Source: Gamarada debralockiae
Lineage: Eukaryota; Ascomycota; Leotiomycetes; Helotiales; Hyphodiscaceae
Assembly: GCA_002803225.1 (NCBI GenBank)
Contig: NXFV01001444.1
Location: forward strand, 1-59,047
Direction: 5' to 3'
DNA length: 59,047 nt
The notes beneath the pieces were generated by a model that was not told where the DNA came from, did no database searches, and saw nothing but the letters and a program-made list of their open reading frames with translations. Of this stretch, positions 10,469 through 20,869 are shown piece after piece. Positions within the stretch are counted from its first letter, which is position 1. The number at the start of each line of letters is the position of its first letter. Made by a program: the position numbers and the translations under genes.

Positions 10469-13400
10469 CTACCGCAAGAATAGATCCCCTGCTCCGTTTC
10501 GAATCGCTCGCGTCCTGTCCATGTGATCCAATCCAAGCAAATCGTCTTCGTGGGAGGCTACTTGATAGAGCACGTCATCTGGTCTTGTTAGCAAGATATC
10601 TCAAATTGCATTGCTTACGATCAACTTACCGTCTGTAAGATAAGTTGGCTTGGAGTATGAGCTCCGCTTAACGACTGCGAACTTTATCTTCTCGAAGTTC
10701 TTGCCCTTAATTCCTGTCCGCTTCTCAAGACGCTTCTTGGTATCCGAGAATTTCTCGTCCTGCACAGGGTCAGGAACTAATGCACTTAAAAGTGGAGCAT
10801 GACATACCTTGATCAGGCGGAACTTGAAAGGAACTCCGTGAGCCTTGGCTGGTTCATTCTGGAAGTGGAAAGCTTGGATGAATTCAACTTCCTCGGGCGG
10901 ATCAAAGAAGTCATCTTCCGGAATCCTCTCGGCGAATAATTGAACGAAGTCGTTGATGCTCAGGACAGCGTGATCCCTTGGCAGTTCCTTGTAGATCTTG
11001 TTGCTGTGAACTTCGTATAACCGAATGGGCCCGGCCTTTGCCTCGTCATCTAGATGGGCTTTCTTGATAAGATCAGTGACGATATCATTGACGTTCCCAT
11101 TCTTGGGGACGAGAAGATCGTATTGCTCCTGGGACAATGTTAGAGGTTATAATCAAGGCGGGATTGGATTGACTTACCTCTTTCGTGATTCCCTCACTAA
11201 GCCAGACGACCTTGAGACCCTTCTTGGTGTCCAATTCCGAAAGGCTCATGTCCAAAACCTCAAAGTAGAGAGCATCTTGCCTTGGAGCACTATTACTGAA
11301 AGTGGAATATGGGGGATTGAGAATACTGTGCAAATTTTGCGCTTGATTGCGTTTCACGGCTGCCTTTACAGCACCGTTGGAGATGTTGGCAGTCCAAAAT
11401 CGAAGATGGGTAGGGTTGATACCCAATCTCTCTCCAACTCTGGCAGCAAGTTGATCATAAGTATGCTTGGAGCTAAGAACCAGATTGAAAGTTTCGGTGG
11501 CCTCGGGATGTGCGGCTTTAAGCTCTGGATTTCCATTTCTTGGATGTGGGTGAAATCTGACAATCCGCTTGAGAAGCAGAAAGTCATAGAACAAACGAGC
11601 ATCCTCAATGCGATCCACACTCTTTGATAATGTACTACTGTCGTTCGTATTAGTAAGCGTTAATTTATTAATGGCACAGGAGATTGACTCTTGATCGGTA
11701 ACCGAGGGTTTTGGATCCTTTCCCTCCGTGGCTCTTTGGAAGCACACAATATCACCATCTTGAAGTTCAGCTGCCTTCAGAGATTGTTTGGCCTTCATTG
11801 GCTCGATCATGTTTGGCTTGATCTCCTACATGATTGTTAGAAAACGTTCACAGAGGATTGAACCTATCTTACCTCAAAGAGCTTCAGTTGTAACTTATCT
11901 CCGTTTGGCAATTTTTCTGGCCATTGCATCTTCTTCAAAATTGCAGGTACCAGCTCCTCCACTTTCTTTTCTCGGCTGATGTAGATGTGCCCCGCTCCAG
12001 ACAGAGCCTGCTTTTCAACGTCGAAATGTTTCAGGAATATAACTATGAGGTCTGTCTTAGGAAGTCCAATTGTCCCGTTGTGCACATTTTGGAAGGTTGG
12101 CCAGATGGCATCCCCATCGGGAGTAGCCTCTTCTGCAAATTCTGCCCATAACCGCAATTCCTGTTGTTTGTTGCCTGATAGCTTCAGATGAACCTCTTCT
12201 ATTGTCGTGTTGACTTCGAGTATCGGAGCATCTGGTCGCACTGTCTTGTTCTGACGATTGACCATACACCACAGACGGATTCGTCTTGGATCGCAGCCAG
12301 TATCCTGTGCAATTCTCGTCGCCAACTCCTTCACAGTCGTTTTCCGAAGAAGACGGTATGACCTAGCCGCTGCTGGATCTACGTCATGCTTCACATCGAA
12401 GACGGTCAGGTCCGTTCCTCCATACGCACGGTAGGTATCATCAGTGATCACTCGAACAGAAAGGTATAGGTGGGATTCTTCTCGCTCTTTTCGGCGTGCC
12501 TCCCTCTCTGCGGCTTCTTCATCGAGCCTCTTCTCTGCTATAGTATTAGTATGTGAATGGAGGTTTTTCGCACAAAAACTTACGGAGATGTGGGGGGGTG
12601 TCTTCTTGCGATACTGGCAGGAGAACTTGATCGACTCGAGTCTGTCGAATGTAGACCAACATGTACGCGCTGTTCTGTCGCATCAGAGGCTTGCTTTTTG
12701 TGGTCCACCGTTCCCCATTAGGTTGTAAGTATTCTCCTCCATAGTTGTCTTCCAACACTTCTCGCATTGTCGCCTTCGTCACCCGGTCATCGTCATACTT
12801 GTAAAACCAACCGTCCTTCGTTGGCTTGATGAATGCATAGTAGTGTCCGGCATTGAGATCTCCGCTATGTACGAGGACGCCATGTAGCTGATAGACGTAA
12901 GATTCTGACTTGTCTGCCTCCTCAGCCAAGTATGGTGCTGCGTCGAAAGTATCGGGGAACTCGTATCGATCGTTGATTTTCATCTCAGCGTCTCGCTCAA
13001 TATCGTATTGAAACCTTTTCAGTTGCAGATGCAAAACGTCCGGAAAGCTCTCAAAAATGACCCCCTTTTTAGCGTCCTGCAATTTGTACTGGTCGCCAGC
13101 AAAATACTGGTTTTCACCGTTCAGGATCTCGACCGCAATGTAATCCCGGAAGCTGCTTTCAATGTCTTTGTTACCCCTAACGTTCAGTTGAACGTCCCAG
13201 AAGGCTTGCGACTGGCGAGATTCGTAGTCGACATTTATGCAAGAAATGTAGGTCCGCTCCACGCCACTGAACAGCTTCGATAGAACGTTTTCTGCCTCAG
13301 TCCCTTTCATTCTCTCTTCCATACGCTCCATAAGTTTGCGAGAAAGCTCCTGTACGTCTTGCTGCTCGAAGATATGTCTCGTCTCCCAGCCAAAGGATTT

Positions 13401-14583
13401 CGTGAGCTCATTCGTGGACACGGCGGTATTGGAAGTCTGGAGTTGGTAGAAGAGGCGTTGAAGGGTGTATGCACTGTTGGTCAAGGTTTCTTCGTTTTGG
13501 GTGGGTATTTGGTAGATGGCCTAGGGTTGTAAGCTTTCAAATTGTTTGAGTGGAATGAGTAATAGACTACCTTTCGGAAAGCATTTGTAAAGTATAACGA
13601 CTGTATCAGTGAGTTTAGGTAGCAAGTGGCACCTTGGTTCTTAAGGCCGACATAGCCGGTCTCTTTCTTCGAATCGTAGTTCTGGAAGTTATGCCATAAA
13701 ACACCTGTCTCATCCTTCACAACCCTTACGTATGCCGTCATGTTTGCGGCCTCACCTTCAACCAAAGGCCGGCGAGTGGTGGCATCCCAGGGACCCCAAA
13801 GCTTGCGCAAATCCACGAATCGTGTGAAGCCCCAATCGCCTTCCTCCTTGGTGAATCGATGATGAGCGGAATTATGTTGGAAGATGGTGGGGTCGTTGGG
13901 ATTCCAGAGCACGAGGGCAAAGTGTACGCAGCAAGCCCAATCTTCGGGTGGTTTCCCATCCTCAAATCCTTGTTCCAGGTAGAAAGAGGCGCTTTCGACA
14001 TTATTACCGGAGGGGAACATAAGCACGCGCCTGGGACCATCAGCATGAGAACCTCTCGCATTGTATCCTGTATAGTTATCTCACCAAGGCTGTCCGCCGG
14101 CTTCAAAGATAGGGCCATGCTCCCTTCTTGGTAAGCTCCGCCAGTTCTCTATGTGCCAGGTGTGAACAGCTTCTGCGAGGATCGGAGGTTGTTCGAGGGT
14201 TGGTTGGAATATGAGCTCTTTCATAGCTTCAACTGGGCATGGGGTCAGCGCATGAGCGAGAACATCTTGGATGGAATAAACGTACAGTTATCGGCACGAG
14301 GTTTCTCTGGCAGATCCCCATCGCTGCCGAGTTGATCTGGATTGATGATGGCCACATCATCCTTCTCATCGAGTTCCTCCGGGTCAACGTACTCTGCCGG
14401 ATCGACCATCATATCATTAGGTGATTCCATATCTCCATCGTAGTGCTGTTGGGGGTAAGAATATTTAGAGTCAGAACTTTGAGGTCTAGGTACAAATTCC
14501 CACTCCATGTTGAGTGGCTCGAGGCGCGGCGCGAGAGGAGTAGGAGGGGGGTTGTGGGATGATGGAGGGCTTACAGGATTCAT
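10469..14583 (-). CDS. ubp15: Ubiquitin C-terminal hydrolase, USP7/HAUSP type (Ubp15/Ubp21)
   Basis: This is a cysteine protease that removes ubiquitin from proteins, orthologous in layout to human USP7, yeast Ubp15 and fission yeast Ubp21/22. Nine exons fit in phase (14286-14583, 14085-14226, 13571-14030, 12584-13520, 11873-12537, 11178-11825, 10808-11128, 10630-10759, 10469-10578), giving about 1236 residues. In order: an acidic N-terminus, a MATH/TRAF-like domain (HTWHIENWRSLPRREHGPIF onwards), and the USP catalytic core with the Cys box GLKNQGATCYLNSLIQSLYF and the His box HSGDLNAGHYYAFIKP. Then come the ICP0-binding-like and C-terminal ubiquitin-like domains (KIKFAVVKRSSYSKPTYLTD near the end). 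Introns are 46-67 nt; the one at 10760-10807 is 48 nt and has no in-frame stop. The ATG at 14583 is preferred over an in-frame ATG seven codons upstream. Confidence 0.95.
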
Positions 14584-15262
14584 GATCGCACGATACAAGT
14601 ACACTGGGCCCAGAAAAGCACAAACCCGAATTTAATGAACAAGAAAAAAGGTAAGAGGGAACGTAACGCGATAGTGGCCGTATTGTCGAAGGGTGGTCGT
14701 TGTAATCCACGGCGCCTGCCGATTTAGATTTCTCGCTTCGTGTCCCGTAGTGGCGGTTCAATGACGTGGGAATGAGGCTTTGTAAGAACGGTTATGAGGT
14801 ATCGTTCGAACCATAAAATTATCATAAATTGATGGATGACTTCTCAAAGAAGAGTATTCATTTAGTTATAATTTATACACCAATTTCCGTTAGATACTGC
14901 CTCGAGTGAATGGTGTTTTGACGACTGAATGGATCGTGCTGTTATTCACGAGCATGATCGAAAAGGAAAGTCGACACAAGGCTGAACGGGAGCCGGCCTT
15001 AGCCACACCGCAATATCTTCACACACATGGCAATTTCCCGGCGAGTAAACAAACCCGGCATTCTATGAATCAGAGTTCAATTACAATCAGTTGCCTGTCT
15101 ACGGACATATGAGTATTCATCAGAGAATATGAATGAGGGTATATCATCCAACGCCAAAACAATAAACACAACCATGTCTCACGCACTGCGCCCCCAAGTT
15201 GGCGATCTATATGTATCCACTCCGCAAACGTCCATCAGTCGATGTTGACGACGGATGGGCAT
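14584..15262. other. Promoter of the USP7-type gene and 3' flank of SFH5
   Basis: About 680 bp without a supported gene. The left part is the upstream region of the minus-strand deubiquitinase and contains a TGACGTGG site near 14762. The middle (about 14810-14880) is AT-rich. The right part is the 3' flank of SFH5. Short open frames here have no recognisable product. Confidence 0.5.
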
Positions 15263-16596
15263 CTACTTAGCCTCAGAAGCTTCTGTAGCCGGAGCAGCGG
15301 AGGCGTATTGGACTGTCAACCCCTCCTTAACATCCTTGCCCTTCCCACCATATGCAGTTGGCAATTCTTGTCCGAATCCAGGGAGCTCGCCCGCCAGGTT
15401 AGAGCCATAACTGAGCGGATGGAACTTCTTGACTGTCTCGGCACTCAGGAACACCTGTATAAAATACTAGTTACACTTGTTCGTTCGATTGGAAGGATTC
15501 TGAGTCTCTTACCTTCATCGCAGTGAACACCCAGCCCATAACGAGAGGGACGTTGACAAAGAACTTCTCCTAATGGGAAGTCAGCAATCGCTCACCAATT
15601 CGAACGATCCCGATGATGTTCTCCGAGACGTACCTTGAGTAATTCGGGATAGGCCATGCTAAAGATTTGGATAGTCTCTTTCGACGCTGCCCGAATCGTT
15701 GGGTCCATTCGAAGGAATGAGACATTGAGGTAGTCATGAACCTGAACCATCCGATACGGGTCAGGACCATCCTCGGGAATCTTCTCAGTAGCAGATGCAA
15801 GATCGAGCTCCTTGACGGATAATTCCATGAGCGCAGCACGCCATTTGACGAACCTAGAAACCCGTCAGTACAAGGTTCAACTGTCCAAACAGAGCGAATG
15901 ATCGAAGGCCTGCGTTCGCCGGAGGTCCCCTCTAGATTTCCAATCCTTCAAACAAATAGAACGACCGATATCCTCAATTGGTACGACACGAAATTTGTTG
16001 ACTTACTCCTCAACATCACCAAAAGTAGCCTTATTATCCTTAACAGCCCCATAAATATTCCACGTAACAATCTCCTTCCCTCCTCCCTCCCGCGGATAAA
16101 CAGTAACATAACCCAAGCCTCCAAACTTTCCCGCATCAAATTCAGTCTCCTCCATCAACTTAATCGGCTGCATCTTCTTTCTCCATTTCAACGCCTCAAT
16201 CAATTGAGCCTTGGCTTTAGACACATCCTTGATGTTGTCCTTGATGTTGGCACGGAGGAACTTCTCGAGAACGATGGAAGTAGGGACATGGGATGCGTTG
16301 GCGAGCTCAATTCCCCATATCTCCTTGTATTCGGCTTCAGCGATGATGGATGGGAGTTCTGAGAAGAGTTTTGATAAGGGGGTTGAAGGTGATGCTCCTG
16401 GGGCTTCGCCATCTTTCTCAACTGTCTTTGAGACAGTAGGAGTTGGCTCGGGAACAGCTTCTGTTGTGACGGGCTTTGTCTCTTCGACCACAGGAGTTGG
16501 CTCGGGAACAGCTTCTGTTATGACGGGCTTTGTCTCTTCGACCACAGGAGTTGGCTCGGTGGCAGGAGCCACGGGGGTTGCAGCTTCAGCGCTCAT
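15263..16596 (-). CDS. sfh5: Phosphatidylinositol transfer protein Sfh5 (CRAL-TRIO)
   Basis: This is a Sec14-like lipid-transfer protein of the Sfh5 group. Known members are non-classical phosphatidylinositol transfer proteins at the ER and cell periphery. Four exons fit in phase (16007-16596, 15634-15853, 15513-15569, 15263-15454), giving 352 residues. The N-terminus is low-complexity, with a directly repeated unit (EPTPVVEETKPV, then EAVPEPTP). The CRAL-TRIO N-terminal helices follow (VLEKFLRANIKDNIKDVSKA, EALKWRKKMQPIKL), then the lipid-binding core (GGLGYVTVYPREGGGKEIVTWNIYG read in pieces, and FFVNVPLVMGWVFTAMK), then GSNLAGELPGFGQELPTAYGG near the end. The order and GELPGFGQELP-like tail are typical of fungal Sfh5. 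The start is the first ATG of the frame. Confidence 0.93.
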
Positions 16597-17104
16597 GTTT
16601 TTGGTTGTTGATGGTGGTTGTCGCCGATCAACATGTGGGAGTTGAGGTTATTTTGAAACTTGGGTGCGTGTTGATTAATTATAGCTGTAGATCTATTCCC
16701 GTTTTGCCTTGGCGAGAATCGCACGTCGAACTGCCAGATTGGTCCTATCGGATTCTTGATGGACATCTCCAATTTACAGATCACTCAGATGGTCTCAGCA
16801 ATTCCTTTGATGGAGAGAAAACCGTCACATAGAGATGTTGGTTACATACAATCGAGCTCAAGTCTTCCCATTTCCATTGCTGCTTCTTCCACCCCCATGC
16901 TTCTCCCACATTCAAGGGTCCTCCGATAACGACGCGAGTGGGGCACCAATCCCGATTCATCACAACTCTCCAGCTCTGTTGCTCACAAAGCTATCACACG
17001 TCGCACAAGAGCTTCTGGAAAACTCCTCTCTCCCAATCCCACCCCTACAGTCAATTCCTAATTAGCCTCCACTATTCTCTCAATCCTCGCATGGAATCGC
17101 CGGC
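16597..17104. promoter_or_regulatory. Divergent promoter region, sfh5 / dehydrogenase kinase
   Basis: About 508 bp separate the start codons of two genes transcribed away from each other, so both promoters must lie here. Pyrimidine-rich tracts typical of fungal promoters run on the plus strand near 16865-16915 and 17020-17095, close to the kinase start. I see no clear TATA box and name no factor sites. Confidence 0.6.
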
Positions 17105-18726
17105 ATGCTGCGATCCTGCTCGCAGAATGGCGCAAGGACCTTCCGGTTGACAAGACAGGCGGGCTATCGTGCCCAAACCTCTGCGCTTCCATGGCAGCAA
17201 TTCGTACGGCAAATCCACAACACGCCGCCTTGGAGACCGGCTTCCACTTTAGACGAGTAAGTTCCTCACTCCCTCTAATTTACTCAATTCCTGACAATGG
17301 CTGTAGGTGGGTAGCGAAAGAAGCCAGACCGATAAGTCTACGCCAACTCATGGTCTTCGGCCGTTCCTTGACAGAAGCTCGATTGATAAGCTCTGCAAAC
17401 TATGTGCGGACTGAGCTTCCCACGCGGTACATCCCCTCCTCCCTGTTCGTCCACTTGCCCTGGCTAATCGTGGTGTAGGTTGGCGCACCGAATCCGCGAC
17501 ATGCAAACACTCCCCTACGTCGTAGTAACCAACCCACACATAAGCCAAGTCTACGAGCTCTACTACAAAGCCTTTGAATCCCTCCGTCGAGTACGAGAAA
17601 TAAAGACATTAGACGACAACGAGAAGTTCTGCAAGAAGATCAGCCAGACGCTCCAAGAACACTTGACTGTGATACCGAAGCTGGCGATGGGTGTGCTTGA
17701 GTGCCGGGATCTGATGAAGCCCGAGGATATGGATAAGTTTATGAACACAATCCTACGTTCTGTATAGCCCCTTTCATATCTCCTCATCTCATCTATTTTC
17801 AAATGCGGGAAGCTGATTAACGTGTGGCTTGGTAGAGAATCTCCCGCAGAGTAATAGCGGAACAACACCTCGCCCTAACCGAAACCTTCAACAGTCCCTG
17901 GCACTTCCCTGACTCCCCCACCGTTTCTACCAGCCCAAACGAATTCGTCGGCGAAGTCTTCCTAAAATGCAACGCCAAAGAAGTAGTCTCCTCATGCTTC
18001 GACTCCGTAAAAGCCTTGGCCGCCGCAGCATACGGTCCCTCCACGGTTCTCCCCTCCATAAAGCTGTCCGGGCATCTCGATGCCACTTTTCCCTACATCC
18101 TGTCCCACCTCGAATACATAATCGGCGAGCTCCTCAGGAATAGCATACAAGCTATCGTGGAAAAGCAGAAACGGGAGGGAGGGTTGAAAAGGGAGGTGCC
18201 GCCGATTGAGGTTACGGTCTGTGAGGCGCCACAACATGTGATAATAAGGGTGAGCGACCAAGGAGGGGGTATACCGAGGGATATCCTGCCGTATATATGG
18301 GCATTCAGCAAAGGGCCTCGCTCAAACCAACGTCTCGAGAATCTCCATCAAGTACCCAAGATGGCCGCCACACTTCAAGAAGTGCGTGTCTCAAGAGATC
18401 TTCCGGACCATTCAGCTAGTAGTCCGGACACATCAATTGCTGGTCAGCATACTCCAAGTGGCACATATCACAGCCACCCCCACGACTCAAGTGCCAGTCA
18501 CCATACCCATCCCCACGATTCCTCCCTCTCAAGTCTGAGTTCCAGACCGCCCAATTTGAGGCTAGGAATGGGTCTGCCGCTTAGTAGGGTGTATGCAGAG
18601 TACTGGGCTGGGAGTCTGGAGGTGCATAGTTTGGAGGGGTATGGTGTTGATGCGTTTCTGCAGATTAGTAAGTTGGGAAATAAGAATGAGCAGTTGACCA
18701 TGAGGGCTAGTATAGATGCTGTATAG
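17105..18726 (+). CDS. Mitochondrial pyruvate / branched-chain 2-oxoacid dehydrogenase kinase
   Basis: This is a GHKL-type protein kinase of the PDK/BCKDK family, which phosphorylates and switches off a mitochondrial 2-oxoacid dehydrogenase. Four exons fit in phase (17105-17256, 17307-17426, 17479-17761, 17836-18726), giving 481 residues. The N-terminus is basic and Arg/Gln-rich (MLRSCSQNGARTFRLTRQ), as expected for mitochondrial import. The helical N-domain follows (ARPISLRQLMVFGRSLTEAR, LAHRIRDMQTLPYVVV). The ATP-binding domain has the N box ELLRNSIQAI, G1 box SDQGGGIPRD and G2 box LGMGLPLSRVYAEYWAGSLE. Between G1 and G2 there is a Ser/His-rich insert with two near copies of HPHDSSxSHHT/SS. 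Pyruvate versus branched-chain substrate cannot be decided here. The start was chosen for the presequence and for phase with exon 2. Confidence 0.9.
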
Positions 18727-19223
18727 ACGTTAGGAAGGGAAGGTATATAGACACCCTTACAATTACAAATTTATGAAGTTACAAAGAAGTTCGAAATCAA
18801 ATCACTGTTGAATGTAATCAGCAATGAAGTCAAGCCCGAGTTGAATCGGGAGAGATGAGGCAGGCATAGAGATGGGAAATGGGTGGTGAGAGGGAGAGTC
18901 AGACATGAAGAAGCATTAACAGACTTCACCAAGATAGCAGGCACAATGAGAGCGTAGGAAACGTGAATTACATCGTGGCTAAAGCTAAGTGGAAAAGAAG
19001 CTCATCAAGCTAACTGAATATTAAGCAGCTTTCTGAACTAAACATAGCTGCTACAGAAGGAAAGGAAGAAACCACGTTGCCAATAACCCGATTGCAACTT
19101 CCATCACCCATCATATCGCAACTTTTGCACTCCCTTTCGCATCTCACCGCCAACCAAAGTAGCTGACTCCTTGGAAAGCAAGATCTCGACGCCCCGCTGC
19201 GACCAAAGCCCGACGGCCAGAGC
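18727..19223. other. Convergent 3' flanks
   Basis: About 500 bp between the stop codons of the dehydrogenase kinase and the septin, which face each other. It should hold both 3' UTRs and terminators. No further gene is seen. Confidence 0.5.
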
Positions 19224-20541
19224 TTAACGACGGCCGTGGCTGCGAACAGCGCTACCCTGCATCTGTTCAAGCTCCTGCTCCAAGCTCTTAATCGCCGCAT
19301 GCGTGCTCTCCAAATCCTTATTCAGGCGATCACGCTCACTAATGAGCTTCTGCTCCCATTGTCTGAACCTATGTTCCTCAATCTTAACCTGCTCTGTGAA
19401 TCTCTTCCTCAAAGACTCCTCCTCCTCCTTAAACTTCGGGTTATCAAGCTTACGAGGTCTAGCCTCACCGAACTTTCGAGTCTCCATCTGTTGGGCGCGG
19501 TACGCTTCGTAGTGGGCTTCTTCGGTTGTGTGGATAAGATCGAGCATGTGGGTGCGGATCAGGATCGAGCGCAGCTTCTTGAAGTCGCAGTGGTCTTCGT
19601 TCTCGACTTCTGCGACCCCCCAGCTGTATTGGCGGCCTTTGACGATGCGGCCGTCGCTGGTCTTGACGTCTTTCTCAGATCCGATCACGGCGAATGGCAT
19701 GGCGGCCATGAGGGAGCGGGCGTGTTGGGCGGCGGCCTCGTCATCTTCCTCGACGGGTGGGGTGTAGATCTTGATTCCTTGGGCCTCGATGACTGCTCGG
19801 ATCTATCAAAGTATCAGTACGAGTATTTCACCCTGCTGTATTTTGTGGAACGTACTCTTTGCTTGTAGCGAGCCAAGTCAGCAGGGCTGAGAGTATCCGC
19901 CTTCGCAACAACAGGGATCAAGTTGACTCTTGAGCTCAATCTCTTCATAACCTCAATGTCCAAAGGCTTCAGTGTGTGTCCAGTGGGGCGAATGAAGTAC
20001 AAGCAGGCATGAACACGGAGATCAATCTTATCGACACGGCGAGGCTGTTGCTCCTGTAACATGTAGGACTCATGCTGATCATCCAAAAACTCGATGATTG
20101 GCATCCAAGAATCACGGTTGTTGACATAGTCTCCGAAGCCAGGTGTGTCGATGACGGTGAGACGAACTATCAACAGTTATTGACCGCCAAATCGAAAATT
20201 GAAGACGTGGCTCTGTACCTTTGAAAAACTTCTCCTCCAACTCGGCCTTTGTGATTTCGATCTCGACGGTCTTGTCAACTTGCTTTGCGTGTCTGCGCTT
20301 GTGGTCTGCGTAGTTTTTGATGGTGGTGGAGAAGAGGGTGTTGATGAAGGTCGTCTTTCCTAATCCTGATTCACCAGCAACCTTCGAAGCATTAGTAAAC
20401 GATGATGGAGCTTGAGGGATACTCTGCGATGCATACCATGATGGTGAAAGCAGCTCCTCTCTTTGCGACAATCTTGTGTCGCTGATTGGGCAAATTCGCA
20501 ATCCCAATTGGGGACGCGCTTTCCGAGGTTGGTGGAGCCAT
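19224..20541 (-). CDS. cdc11: Septin Cdc11 / AspA
   Basis: This is a GTP-binding septin that assembles with Cdc3, Cdc10 and Cdc12 into filaments at septa, branch points and growing tips. Four exons fit in phase (20437-20541, 20219-20381, 19856-20166, 19224-19802), giving 385 residues. Seen in order: a short N-terminus (MAPPTSESASPIGIANLPNQ), a polybasic stretch (RHKIVAKR), P-loop VAGESGLGKTTFINTLF, switch motif DTPGFGDYVNNRDSW, G4 motif VAKADTLSPAD, the septin unique element region (SWGVAEVENEDHCDFKKLR) and a C-terminal coiled coil (FRQWEQKLISERDRLNKDLE). The N-terminus and short coiled coil fit the Cdc11/AspA group better than Cdc3 or Cdc12; that assignment is from family knowledge. Confidence 0.95.
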
Positions 20542-20869
20542 TGTGGGATTGTATGGTGTCTCTCCTGTATTGTTGCTTGAGATTCGACGATGCCCCAATA
20601 CCGTAATCGTGAAGGGTGACGTGGGAGGAGGTTGGAGTTGTTTTTTATTTGAGTGCTCGTGCTCATTCAGGAGAGCCGACTGTTGAAATTCGTGCCTTCC
20701 TCTTCCCCTTACTGCGCTAAATTATGCACGACCCCAAAATGAACTAGAGACCCGCACTAACCAATCCGAAGTTAGCGCTATGCGGCCGCTGTGGCTGCAA
20801 AATTGGAAGAGCGACAAAAAGGTTCGATAAGAAAAGTTCAGCAGCAGAAATGTTGATTCAACGGTGACA
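20542..20869. promoter_or_regulatory. Divergent promoter region, cdc11 / pwp2
   Basis: Only 328 bp lie between the two start codons, so the septin and PWP2 genes share a compact bidirectional promoter. A NotI-like GCGGCCGC site is at 20781-20788. No convincing TATA box is present on either side, as is common for housekeeping genes. Confidence 0.6.

Noticed and set aside
19236..19868. A 210-codon plus-strand open frame over the septin
   Set aside because: It is antisense to a conserved septin exon; its composition follows from the Leu/Glu-rich coiled coil on the other strand.
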